From an uncultured Prevotellaceae bacterium (GTDB lineage: Bacteria; Bacteroidota; Bacteroidia; Bacteroidales; Bacteroidaceae), in NCBI GenBank assembly GCA_937892315.1, contig CALAVF010000141.1:1-11357 (forward strand): a stretch of DNA of 11,357 nt, written 5' to 3'. The notes beneath the pieces are model-generated. The model saw only the letters and a program-made list of their open reading frames with translations, was not told the DNA's origin and did no database searches. Positions 1-8,103 of the stretch are shown piece by piece. Made by a program: the position numbers and the translations under genes. How positions within the stretch are numbered: position 1 is the stretch's first letter; each line of letters opens with the position of its first letter.

Positions 1-3
1 AGT

Positions 4-37
4 GTGACTGGAGTTCAGACGTGTGCTCTTCCGATCT
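4..37 (+). other. Illumina TruSeq read-2 adapter left on the contig end
   Basis: Bases 4-37 match the standard 34-base Illumina multiplexing read-2 adapter, starting GTGACTGGAG and ending CTTCCGATCT. The three bases before it (AGT) could be the end of an index. This is library DNA, not genome. It is in frame with the following gene and, if translated, adds the false N-terminus M/V-C-S-S-D-L, so genomic sequence begins at base 38. Confidence 0.98.
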
Positions 38-1052
38 GGGCGTTGCAATAGGATTCGAACCTGTCCCGGACAATGAATACGAAGAGTGGGTGGGCCGCCA
101 GGGCAAGAACCGCTACATCCTGACGGTGCTGGGCAGACGGCTCAGGGCACAGCAGATTGGGGCGGTGAGCCAGTTGATTGCCGACCAAGGGCTGAACATC
201 GACGGCATCAAGCGACTCTCAGGACGTGCAAGCATCCAGCACCCCAAGGAGAAGACCCGTGCGTGCATCCAGTTCTCTGTGCGTGGCACGCCAAAGGACA
301 AGGAGGCACTGCACGCCGAATTGCTCAGGATGTCACACGAGTTGGAGATTGACGGCTCGTTCCAGACGGATGACATGTATCGGAGGATGCGGCGCCTGAT
401 TTGTTTCGACATGGATTCGACACTCATCCAGACGGAAGTCATCGACGAACTGGCTCGGAAGCACGGGGTGTATGAGCAGGTGGCAGCCATCACCGAAAGG
501 GCAATGAGGGGCGAGATTGACTTCAAGGAGAGTTTCACGGAGCGATGCAAGTTGCTGAAGGGCTTGGACGTGAGCGTGATGCGTGAGATAGCGGAGAACC
601 TGCCGTTCACGGAGGGTGTTGACCGTCTGATGTATGTGCTGAAAAAGTACGGCTACAAGATTGCCATCCTGAGTGGTGGTTTCACGTTCTTTGGCGAATA
701 TATCCAGAAGAAGTATGGCATCGATTATGTGTATGCCAACGAACTGGAGATTGACGAGACGGGACACCTGACGGGCAACTATGTGGGCGAGGTGGTGGAC
801 GGCCGCCGGAAGGCAGAACTGCTGAAACTGATTGCCCAGGTGGAGAAAGTCGATTTGCAGCAGACGATTGCGGTGGGTGACGGAGCGAACGACCTCCCCA
901 TGCTGTCGCAGGCAGGTCTCGGCATTGCTTTCCACGCGAAGCCGCGTGTGGTGGCAAACGCTCAGCAGAGCATCAACACCATCGGCTTGGACGGCGTACT
1001 GTACTTCTTGGGATTCAAGGATTCGTACCTGGACGAAAAAGGCAGAGAATAA
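38..1052 (+). CDS. serB: Phosphoserine phosphatase SerB, 5'-partial
   Basis: Cytoplasmic HAD-family phosphatase that hydrolyses O-phosphoserine to serine, the last step of serine biosynthesis. The reading frame enters from the adapter; the first whole genomic codon is at 39, leaving 337 residues. Bacteroides-type SerB is about 410 residues with two N-terminal ACT-like regions, so roughly 70 residues (the first ACT domain) are missing. The second ACT-like region lies at about 105-330 (NRYILTVLGRR onward). All HAD motifs are present: FDMDST at 405-422 (nucleophile Asp and general acid/base Asp), the Ser of SGG at 672-674, the motif III Lys of GRRK at 810-812, and GDGAND at 876-893 for magnesium binding. 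The C-terminus is complete. It is a housekeeping gene with no evident link to the downstream glycan genes. An upstream ATG/GTG start at base 21 would lie in adapter and is false. Confidence 0.96.
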
Positions 1053-1077
1053 GAAGGCGTTTTGCCTCTTTTTTTTC
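1051..1077 (+). terminator. Weak intrinsic terminator after serB
   Basis: Just after the serB stop codon, AGGC (1055-1058) pairs with GCCT (1064-1067) around a five-base GTTTT loop, followed by an eight-T run (1069-1076). The stem is only four strong pairs, with an A/C mismatch and a wobble below it. The T-run and the promoter-like box downstream support termination here, but the short stem makes it a modest candidate. Confidence 0.5.
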
Positions 1078-1128
1078 TCTTTTGTGTTTTTTCTTCTCTT
1101 TTTGTTTCACTTTTTCATATAAAAATTG

Positions 1129-1136
1129 TACCTTTG
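1129..1136 (+). promoter_or_regulatory. Bacteroidetes -7 promoter box for the glycosidase operon
   Basis: TACCTTTG matches the Bacteroidetes sigma-ABfr -7 consensus TAnnTTTG exactly and lies 43 bases before the ATG at 1179. A T-rich stretch containing TTTG at 1101-1104 lies about where a -33 element is expected, though slightly far upstream. Transcription would start around 1140-1145, giving a short leader of about 35-40 bases that contains ACTAACTAA and no Shine-Dalgarno sequence. It would drive the genes at 1179 and 3967, and perhaps 5110. Confidence 0.65.
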
Positions 1137-1178
1137 TGCCCATCGTGCATACTAACTAAAAACCTTATTCCCCAAAAA

Positions 1179-3944
1179 ATGAAACAAAACTCCCTTTTGA
1201 TGGCTTTGCTGTTGGCTTCAGTCGCAGCCAATGCACAGACAGGTTCTGACTATATGCAGGCGATGAAGGTCGCCGATACGAACATCACCTTCGACGTGAA
1301 TGACGAGGGCAAGGCGTTCCGTGTGAAATGGGGCATGGACACGGCTTGGAACTGGGATTTCAACGTGAACCGTGGTGTTGCCCACATTGGCAAGGGCAAC
1401 TTTGAGACGGGCCGCATCTCGTTTCAACCCACGGCAGAAGTCATTGACAATGGCGACGGCACCTATGAACTGACGGCTGCACAGAAGAGCGCACTGAGAA
1501 GCCGCTGCCAAAACATCCTGCTGACAGGATGCAACAAGGTGGCCATCAACAACGACCAAGAGGATGCCCTCAACAAAGATAACGGAAACTACGATAAATA
1601 CCAGTCGCTCTATCTGAACAAGCCTGAGGCATGGTATAAACTCATCAAGGCAAGTGTGGCATACGCCAAGGAGTGCGGCGTGGACGTAATCAGCATCTCA
1701 CCCTTCAACGAGCCTGACTATGGCGGCTGGGGACAGGGCACGAAAGCCAGCATGAAGGAGATTTGCCGCCTCATCAAGAACGACCCTTACTTCGACGGCA
1801 TCCGTTTGTGTGCCGGCAACACGCTCAACTGCGACTATGCACTGGAGTGGTACAACTATTGCCTTGACTATATCGACGAGGGCAACACACACCAGTTGGC
1901 AGGTACGTTCGACAACTATGCCAAGTTTTTCCAGAAGGTGAAGGCTGACGGCAAGGTGGCTACGGCCGACGAGTTGCACAATGTGGGCGAGGCGATTGTG
2001 GGTGTTGAGTACGGAATGGAAACGGGCATCTGGTGGGCATTCCACGCAAAAGCACGTGGCCAGTTCTGCCTCGACTCGAACGAGGGTGTCCGCATCGGCT
2101 ATGGCGAGAATCGTTCGGCATGGACAAGCGGTGCCGTGTATCGTAATGAGAAGACGGGCGAGGTGCATGGCTATCTGGGCTCTTCAGAGCGTCAGGCGGT
2201 GGCATCTTCGTTTTCGTTCATCAGCAAGGGCAAGGACGTGTTCTTCAATGGCTATGGCCCTACGAGAATGATGGTGTATGACGTGCCAGGCGGGAAAAAA
2301 GGCAGTTATCAGAATGGGCAGATTAACGCCGAACGCCTCTTCGACATCACTTGGGGTGAAGATGTGGCACCAGGCGTGATTGACGGCACCTATCAGATTA
2401 TGAATGCCTACAGCAAGAAGTTGCTCACCTTCCAGGGCACCAGCAATGTGCAAAGTGCCACCCGAAAGACTTCCGGCACCACCCAGCAGTGGAAGGTCTA
2501 TCCCAGTTACACGACGATGGACATCTCCTACTGGTTTATCGACAACGTAACCACCAGCACCAAGAGAGTAAACCTCAACGTGCTGAACAACAGCCTGAAT
2601 GCCGGAGCAGGCGTTATCTGCTATGACGCAGGACACTCTGAAAACGAACAATGGTATTTGAAATATGCCAAGGATGGCTATTACTACATCATCAGCGCCC
2701 TCTCCAACAAGTACCTCTATTGTGGCGGCACCTCTTCTGGCACCAACGTCAGCCTGCAAGACGCACCCACAGCAGAGACGACTGAAGCGAACCTGAAGAA
2801 ATACTTGTGGCGTTTCCAACCCACAGACGCCAAGGCAGAGACCAACGCCCCTGCCGCTCCCACAGGGCTGAAAGCCAAGCAGCGTGTAGGGTGCATCGAA
2901 CTGGAATGGACGGCTCCGACAGATGATGACGTAGCAAGTTACACGATTCTGCGTGGCGTGAAAACGGAGGATGGCAGCACGGATTGGAACACGGTGGGTC
3001 GCAACGATACACTCACGACGTTTGTGGACAACACGGTGCTGACGGGCAACACCTATATCTATAAGGTGCAGGCGGTTGATTATGCAGGGAACCGTTCGGA
3101 AGCGTCTGAAACGCTGGAGGCAACTCCACAGGAGGAGAAGGCTCTGCTGTGCCAGTTGCAGTTTGACGACGACATGACGGACAAGTCTTTTAATCAATAC
3201 AACGCCTCTCTGTATGGTTCTTCCACCTTCTCGGGCGTATCTTCGCTGGTGAAGTCGGGCACGAAGAGTTTGAGCATGGACGGCAAGAGTTATGTGATGC
3301 TGCCATACGCCGTGGGTGACCAAGACGAGATGACCATCGCCACTTGGATTCGATGGACAAGCGGCGGCAGCAACTGGCAGCGTATTTTCGACTTCGGCAA
3401 CGGCACTGACCAGTATATGTTCCTCTGCCCCAGCAATGGCAGCGAGATGCGTTTCGTGATGAAGAATGGTGGCGACGAACAGATTCTCTCGAACGGGAAG
3501 AAACTGGGTGCCTCCACTTGGCATCACGTGGCTGTGACCATCAAGCCTGTGGGCGACAAGGTGCAGGTGGTTCTGTATCTGGACGGCGAGAACATCGCTG
3601 AGACGGACGAGTTCACCATCAAGCCATCGGACATCGCTCCATCGCTCTGCTTCGTGGGACGCTCAATGTTTACGGCAGACCCATTGCTGAGTGCCCGCAT
3701 CGACGACTTCCGTGTCTATAACTACGCCCTGTCGGCTGAAGAGGTGGCAGGTGTGATGGAAGACAACGGGGAAGTGTCGAAGGACATCAAGGACAGTTAT
3801 ACGGAAGTGGTGAGCACAGGCATCGAGTCGATTCGTCCTGCCAAGAGTGTGGAGGATGGCAAATGGTATGACCTGAGTGGTCGCCGTGCCAATGCGTCTG
3901 ACAAGGGCATTCTCATCCAGAACGGAAAGAAAATCCTTAAGTAA
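1179..3944 (+). CDS. Secreted multidomain glycoside hydrolase-like protein (GH-A-like barrel, ricin lectin, FN3, LamG, T9SS-like tail)
   Basis: 921 residues. Residues 1-20 are a signal peptide ending ANA-Q. Residues about 25-390 resemble a clan GH-A TIM-barrel glycosidase: SPFNEPD on the strand-4 pattern puts the acid/base at Glu178, and ADELHN on the strand-7 pattern suggests Glu265 as nucleophile, followed by GIWWAF as strand 8. Residues about 400-545 look like a ricin-type beta-trefoil (repeated QQW/EQWYL), 557-650 an FN3 domain, 655-865 a LamG-like jelly roll (STWHHVAVT; ARIDDFRVYNYAL). Residues 896-921 (WYDLSGRRA to KKILK) resemble short T9SS sorting tails. ATG at 1179 is chosen because it starts the signal peptide and lies downstream of the promoter; in-frame starts from 1062 lie upstream of it. 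Family is unassigned: GH30, GH39 or GH5 relatives are possible. Secretion and hydrolase class are fairly sure, substrate is not. The gene at 3967 follows after 22 bases. Confidence 0.85.
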   Translation: MKQNSLLMALLLASVAANAQTGSDYMQAMKVADTNITFDVNDEGKAFRVKWGMDTAWNWDFNVNRGVAHIGKGNFETGRISFQPTAEVIDNGDGTYELTAAQKSALRSRCQNILLTGCNKVAINNDQEDALNKDNGNYDKYQSLYLNKPEAWYKLIKASVAYAKECGVDVISISPFNEPDYGGWGQGTKASMKEICRLIKNDPYFDGIRLCAGNTLNCDYALEWYNYCLDYIDEGNTHQLAGTFDNYAKFFQKVKADGKVATADELHNVGEAIVGVEYGMETGIWWAFHAKARGQFCLDSNEGVRIGYGENRSAWTSGAVYRNEKTGEVHGYLGSSERQAVASSFSFISKGKDVFFNGYGPTRMMVYDVPGGKKGSYQNGQINAERLFDITWGEDVAPGVIDGTYQIMNAYSKKLLTFQGTSNVQSATRKTSGTTQQWKVYPSYTTMDISYWFIDNVTTSTKRVNLNVLNNSLNAGAGVICYDAGHSENEQWYLKYAKDGYYYIISALSNKYLYCGGTSSGTNVSLQDAPTAETTEANLKKYLWRFQPTDAKAETNAPAAPTGLKAKQRVGCIELEWTAPTDDDVASYTILRGVKTEDGSTDWNTVGRNDTLTTFVDNTVLTGNTYIYKVQAVDYAGNRSEASETLEATPQEEKALLCQLQFDDDMTDKSFNQYNASLYGSSTFSGVSSLVKSGTKSLSMDGKSYVMLPYAVGDQDEMTIATWIRWTSGGSNWQRIFDFGNGTDQYMFLCPSNGSEMRFVMKNGGDEQILSNGKKLGASTWHHVAVTIKPVGDKVQVVLYLDGENIAETDEFTIKPSDIAPSLCFVGRSMFTADPLLSARIDDFRVYNYALSAEEVAGVMEDNGEVSKDIKDSYTEVVSTGIESIRPAKSVEDGKWYDLSGRRANASDKGILIQNGKKILK

Positions 3945-3966
3945 TTGAACATTGACAATTGACAAT
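3944..3966 (+). repeat. ATTGACA heptamer repeat filling the intergenic spacer
   Basis: Three tandem heptamers (ATTGAAC at 3944-3950, ATTGACA at 3951-3957 and 3958-3964) plus AT fill the entire gap between the TAA of the upstream gene (3942-3944) and the ATG at 3967. Because the period is seven, TGA appears successively in all three frames. There is no Shine-Dalgarno sequence, so the A/T-rich repeat itself is the ribosome entry region for the downstream gene. Confidence 0.85.
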
Positions 3967-5043
3967 ATGAGAAAGAGAAAGTTTAGTTTGTTGCTGCTGA
4001 TGGGCTTGTGCCTTGGTGTTCATGCCCAGAAGTATTCGTCATACCTTTTCGCCTTCTTTTCCAACAATTCACCAGAAGGGGAGCAGATTCGCTATGCCAT
4101 CAGCGACGATGGCTTCAACTACCGTTCGCTCAACGACGGCAAGCCCATAGTGGCATCTGACTCCATCGCCCTGAAAAAGAGCATCCGTGACCCGCACATC
4201 ATGAGGGCAGAGGACGGCAAGACTTTCTACATGGTGCTGACGGACATGCGTTCGAGCGAGGGATGGCAAAGCAACGACGGGCTGATTCTGATGAAGAGCA
4301 CAGACCTCATCCACTGGCAACACACGGCGATTGATTTTCCTACCCGATTCCCCAATCTGGAGGGTTTCGACAGGGAGAATCTCCATGCGGTGTGGGCACC
4401 ACAGACGATTTGGGACCCTGTGGAGAAGAAGTACATGATTTATTACTCGATTGGTCGCCACGACTGGGAATATGAGACAAACGACTGGGAGACGAACAGA
4501 AAGACGGGTGAGAAGAAAAAGTTCTTCCAGCCCTACTTCAAGATCTTCTACAGTTATGCCAACGAGGACTTCACGGACATCACGGAACCCAAACTGCTCT
4601 TCGACTTTGGCAGGGCAAGCATCGACGGCGACATCGTGTATGACCCCAAGAGGCTGGAATATGTACTCTTCTTCAAGGACGAGGGCAGGAGCGTCATCAA
4701 CCCTGCTGGCCCTGATGGCGGATGGAAGACGCGGCAAGGGGTGATGAGAGCCACCAGCACATCGCTGACGGGTCCTTACACGGTGGAGTGGAAGCACCTG
4801 CAGAAGCCAGGGCAATACCCAGTGGAGGGTTCGAGCGTGTTCCCCCTGATAGGAAGCGACGAATACATCCTCATGTATGACTGCTATGCCAATGGCTATT
4901 ACCAGTTCTGCAAGGGAGACCTGACGCACTTCGAGTATGTGAAGGACACCCCCACAAAGGGGAATTTCACCCCACGGCATGGCTCTGTCATCCCAATCAC
5001 CAAGAAAGAACGCAAACGCTTAGAGAAACACTTTGGATATTAA
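3967..5043 (+). CDS. Secreted GH43-like glycosidase
   Basis: 358 residues. The N-terminus MRKRKFSLLLLMGLCLGVHA-Q is a signal peptide; the Cys in it does not sit in a proper lipobox. The rest is a single five-bladed beta-propeller domain of the GH43 type, a family mostly of alpha-L-arabinofuranosidases, beta-xylosidases and exo-galactanases. IRDPHI puts the general base at Asp75 and VEGSSV the general acid at Glu287. The WAPD/WAPE position reads WAPQ (Gln146), and IDGDIV (Asp220, Asp222) lies nearby, so the third catalytic carboxylate is uncertain. There is no C-terminal sorting tail, unlike the other secreted proteins here, suggesting periplasmic location or another export route. ATG 3967 is preferred over an in-frame TTG at 3952, which lies inside the heptamer repeat. 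It is probably co-transcribed with the gene ending at 3944. Substrate is not determinable from sequence alone. Confidence 0.87.
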   Translation: MRKRKFSLLLLMGLCLGVHAQKYSSYLFAFFSNNSPEGEQIRYAISDDGFNYRSLNDGKPIVASDSIALKKSIRDPHIMRAEDGKTFYMVLTDMRSSEGWQSNDGLILMKSTDLIHWQHTAIDFPTRFPNLEGFDRENLHAVWAPQTIWDPVEKKYMIYYSIGRHDWEYETNDWETNRKTGEKKKFFQPYFKIFYSYANEDFTDITEPKLLFDFGRASIDGDIVYDPKRLEYVLFFKDEGRSVINPAGPDGGWKTRQGVMRATSTSLTGPYTVEWKHLQKPGQYPVEGSSVFPLIGSDEYILMYDCYANGYYQFCKGDLTHFEYVKDTPTKGNFTPRHGSVIPITKKERKRLEKHFGY

Positions 5044-5109
5044 CGTCCCTTTAGATACACAAAAACCTTTTTAATACACCTATTTTATTAACTAATTACA
5101 CTAACTAAC
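5044..5109 (+). promoter_or_regulatory. AT-rich leader of the 990-residue protein, no clear promoter box
   Basis: This 66-base gap is AT-rich and ends in ACTAATTACACTAACTAAC just before the ATG. It has no exact TAnnTTTG box (the nearest is CTATTTTATT at 5080-5089), no hairpin terminator and no Shine-Dalgarno sequence. The downstream gene may be transcribed from the 1129 promoter or from a divergent promoter here. The ACTAACTA word also occurs in the leader at 1151-1158. Confidence 0.35.
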
Positions 5110-8082
5110 ATGAAGAAACTACTACTTTTTGCAAGCCTCTTGGTTTCCGCCCTTGCAGCAGATGCACAGGTGACTCCAAAAGTGCAGCCAGAAACGTTGG
5201 TTTCGGGCAATCAGTATGTGCTGGTGAACAAGGCACAAACTGCCACGCAGTACACAAGTCGCACGTCATGGGACGGCGCTCTCTATTTCCTTGGAGAGAC
5301 AGACTCAAATTGGGCAAATTATGCCCTCACCGCTATTGACAATGGTGACGGCACATGGTCTTTCACCCTCAATGGTTCTTCGGAAGAAGCAGAGACACCT
5401 TCTGTTTACTACATGGTTCTTCCTGGTGGCTCTGGCAACGTAAATGTTAATTCAACAGACCCGGTCAAGTGGGGTGTTGAAGCCAAAGCAGGTGGTTTTT
5501 ACAACCTTATTCCTCGCGATGGCAACAACAACTCAGCCATCAATCAGGGTGCTTACACTCCTACAGGAGACGTAAGAATGCACCTCAACGCAGGAGGCCA
5601 ATACTTCGTTGTCACCTATCCTGGTGACACTTGGTTCCCTGACTGCTATGGTGGCATCACCCAAGTGGATGATGAAGCAACAGGCAATATTCTTTTCTCC
5701 GCTGACGACTCTATCTCCTTTAACTGGGGTTTCGTACAGCCACAGAACATCCCTGCCTACTATGCAGACATCCAGTATTCTGCCACTATCAACAACTTCT
5801 ACGAGCAGTATTGCGACATCGAAGATTATACAGAAGGCTTCCTCACCACCTACAAGGCTGCTGCTGACATCTACAACAGCACGAGCGACCCTGACGCTTT
5901 GTTCGAGGCAGGCATTCCTGATATGATTAGTGCAAAAGTGGCTCTCTACAATGAGATTGAGGCTGCCATCGCCTTGAACGAGAATGACGACGCTGTGCTG
6001 GCTGCTGCCATCGCTAATGCGAAGGACATCTTCAACAATCAGAGTGATGCAACAGCCGTAGAAAACGCCACACAGACACTGAAACAGGCTGAGGCAAATT
6101 ACTCTCTTGGCTCTGGCGAAATCACTTCGCTGGGTTCAAACATGTCATTCGAAGACCTCTCTGCACAGGGTGGCAACATGACTACAGGCGTGGCTGGTCC
6201 TCCTTCTGGCTGGAATGTTTACATCAACGGCAAGCAGATTGATGGTGCTTCTGGTGCTTCTGCATTCGGCTGGCACGGTGTGAACGACGATGCAGAGGGT
6301 GAACCCATGGACGGCAAATATGCATTTGGCGTTTGGGCTGGTTCTGTGCCTTCTTATGAAATCTCCCAAACTATCACAGGTCTGGAGAATGGTACTTATG
6401 AAATCTCTGCAGGTCTGATGGCAGGTGCTAACGGTGGAGGTATCCGTCTCACGACTCAACGTCTTTTCGGCAACCTCAACGCTACTTACTTCGCAAGTCA
6501 AGATGACTATAATCTCTCTGAACTTGACAACTCCGAGATTTACGCTTTCGCTGGCAATGACGAGGAGGTTCAGACAGACCGCATCATGTACCCTGTCACT
6601 GTGAAGGCTTTCGTTTATGACGGCACATTGACCTTCGGTGTCCGTACAGACGGCAACACAGGAGCAGCAGTTGCCGGCACAGGCAACGCTGGTTCTGGCT
6701 GGTTCAAGACTGACAACTTCCGCATCAAGACGTTGGGCTACAATGCTGATGACGCTGTGGCTATCTATCAGCACTATGCAGGTCTGCTCGACGAATACAA
6801 AGGTCTGCACATGGCTGCTGTGGTGGCAGACGAACTCGAGGCTACCGACCTCGACAAGGTGACTGCTGCCAACACGCAGGAAGAAATCATTCAGGGCTTC
6901 CTCGATGCCAGAGAGTTGCTTGTGACAGTTGATGCCTCAGTGAAGGCATACGAGAAACTGGCAGAAGCCATCGACACCCACTTTGCATACATGGATCAGT
7001 ATCAGTATAAGGCTGGTGTTGATGAGTATTCAGACGTGATTTACGAGGCACAGGATGCCTACGACGAGGGTACGGCTGCCGACGTTGCCGCTGTTGATTC
7101 TATCATCGCAGGCCTCAATGCCGCATTGCAGGCTTGCATCCAGTCAGACGACATCGAAGAGGGGCAAGACCTGACGGAGTACATCGCCAATGCTTCATTC
7201 GAAGACCTCTCTGCTCAGGGCGGTAACAAATCTGACGGCGTTGCCAACGCTCCTACAGGTTGGGACCTCTATGTAGAGGGCGAGAAAGTGAACTCTGTGG
7301 CAGAAGCAGGTGTAGGTGGTTGGTGTGCTATCAACAGCGGTGACAATCTTGACATTGTCAACACTTATGGTGACCCTGTCAGTGTACAATACACAGACGG
7401 TGAACACCTCTGGGGTCTCTGGAGTGGTGCCGTTCCTGTTATCGAACTTTCTCAAACCATCGAAGGTCTCCCTGCTGGTACTTACACACTCTCTGCCGAC
7501 ATCGTGGTACAGAACGACTGGGCTGGCTACAACCTTGGTATGCAGCGTCTTTTCGCCAACGATTACGTAACACTCTTTGGTGCTGAAAGCGACTATGTGC
7601 AGAACAATGACGAAGAACTCTACAGCACCTTCCCAGAGGATGTGCTCGTCGCTGCTGAAATCGACAAACTCACGGCTGATGCTGATTACAAGCACCTCAA
7701 CTATGCTGGCAACTACTCTTCTGAGAGTTACGGTGCATCTGGTGCTCCTTACACAACCACCATCACCTTCGGTCTTGCCGAGAAGGGAGCCATCACCCTT
7801 GGTTTCCGTTCAAGCCGCATCAGTGCCGTCGATGGACAACTGTCTGGTCAGGCATCTCTTGGTTGGTTCAAACTTGACAACTTCAAACTTACCTTCGAGT
7901 CCTTCGATGTTCCTGCTGGTGCAGAAACCACTGCAGAGGCTGTAGGCATCGATACTGTTCAGGTGGCAGAGAAGACTGCTGTTGAGTTCTACTCCATCAA
8001 TGGTGTTCACTTGGCTGCTCCACAGAAGGGCATCAACATTGTGAAGGCTGGTGGACAGGTAAAGAAAGTGCTCGTGAAATAA
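5110..8082 (+). CDS. Large secreted protein with two carbohydrate-binding-like modules and T9SS-like tail
   Basis: 990 residues, function not recognised. Residues 1-20 form a signal peptide (ALAADA-Q). Residues about 25-215 are a beta-rich domain opening GNQYVLVN, with spaced Trp/Phe motifs like a beta-trefoil. Residues about 225-343 and 545-690 are Ala/Glu/Asp-rich and predicted helical, resembling FIVAR-type spacers. Between and after them are two homologous beta-sandwich modules, about 344-542 and 694-932. Each begins N-x-SFEDLSAQGGN, has P-x-GW, LWxG/VWAG, SQTIxGL and GTY, and ends GWFKxDNF, typical of galactose-binding-like modules on Bacteroidetes glycan-active proteins. Residues about 957-990 (FYSINGVHLAAP to KKVLVK) are a T9SS-like tail. 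No catalytic motif is visible, so a surface glycan-binding or scaffold role is inferred from modules and neighbours. Codons are visibly richer in GGT, GCT and TCT than in adjacent genes. ATG 5110 begins the signal peptide. Confidence 0.85.
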   Translation: MKKLLLFASLLVSALAADAQVTPKVQPETLVSGNQYVLVNKAQTATQYTSRTSWDGALYFLGETDSNWANYALTAIDNGDGTWSFTLNGSSEEAETPSVYYMVLPGGSGNVNVNSTDPVKWGVEAKAGGFYNLIPRDGNNNSAINQGAYTPTGDVRMHLNAGGQYFVVTYPGDTWFPDCYGGITQVDDEATGNILFSADDSISFNWGFVQPQNIPAYYADIQYSATINNFYEQYCDIEDYTEGFLTTYKAAADIYNSTSDPDALFEAGIPDMISAKVALYNEIEAAIALNENDDAVLAAAIANAKDIFNNQSDATAVENATQTLKQAEANYSLGSGEITSLGSNMSFEDLSAQGGNMTTGVAGPPSGWNVYINGKQIDGASGASAFGWHGVNDDAEGEPMDGKYAFGVWAGSVPSYEISQTITGLENGTYEISAGLMAGANGGGIRLTTQRLFGNLNATYFASQDDYNLSELDNSEIYAFAGNDEEVQTDRIMYPVTVKAFVYDGTLTFGVRTDGNTGAAVAGTGNAGSGWFKTDNFRIKTLGYNADDAVAIYQHYAGLLDEYKGLHMAAVVADELEATDLDKVTAANTQEEIIQGFLDARELLVTVDASVKAYEKLAEAIDTHFAYMDQYQYKAGVDEYSDVIYEAQDAYDEGTAADVAAVDSIIAGLNAALQACIQSDDIEEGQDLTEYIANASFEDLSAQGGNKSDGVANAPTGWDLYVEGEKVNSVAEAGVGGWCAINSGDNLDIVNTYGDPVSVQYTDGEHLWGLWSGAVPVIELSQTIEGLPAGTYTLSADIVVQNDWAGYNLGMQRLFANDYVTLFGAESDYVQNNDEELYSTFPEDVLVAAEIDKLTADADYKHLNYAGNYSSESYGASGAPYTTTITFGLAEKGAITLGFRSSRISAVDGQLSGQASLGWFKLDNFKLTFESFDVPAGAETTAEAVGIDTVQVAEKTAVEFYSINGVHLAAPQKGINIVKAGGQVKKVLVK
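6139..6738 (+). repeat. Binding-like module copy A (residues about 344-543)
   Basis: First copy of the duplicated module within the 990-residue protein. Its first strand is encoded by TCATTCGAAGACCTCTCTGC (6145-6164), which recurs base for base at 7195-7214, while most of the remainder has diverged. This copy is about 40 residues shorter than copy B, lacking the insertion around the NDDEELYSTF region. Confidence 0.7.
7189..7905 (+). repeat. Binding-like module copy B (residues about 694-932)
   Basis: Second copy of the duplicated module, sharing SFEDLSAQGGN, PTGWDLY, LWGLWSGAVP, ELSQTIEGLPAGTYTLSA, QRLF and GWFKLDNFKL with copy A. It carries a longer middle region (about residues 820-880) and leads directly into the C-terminal tail. 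Confidence 0.7.
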
Positions 8083-8103
8083 AAAGATAGCGTATCTATG
8101 ATA

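Noticed and set aside
1062..1178. N-terminal extension of the GH-A-like protein from an upstream in-frame start
   Set aside because: It would include the terminator tail and the TAnnTTTG promoter box, and would bury the clear signal peptide starting at 1179.
2184..3527. 447-codon open frame on the minus strand
   Set aside because: It lies wholly antisense to the well-supported FN3/LamG part of the secreted hydrolase, has no recognisable motifs, and arises from the codon bias of the true frame.
3952..3966. TTG start for the GH43-like gene
   Set aside because: It lies inside the heptamer array and would add five residues before a normal signal peptide beginning at ATG 3967.
3981..4030. Lipoprotein signal in the GH43-like protein
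   Set aside because: The Cys in MGLCLGVHAQ is not preceded by a lipobox (needs a small residue before Cys), while VHA-Q is a good signal peptidase I site.
6145..7214. Insertion or transposition flanked by the 20-base identical direct repeats
   Set aside because: The repeats encode the same protein motif at the start of two homologous modules in one uninterrupted reading frame, so domain duplication explains them.
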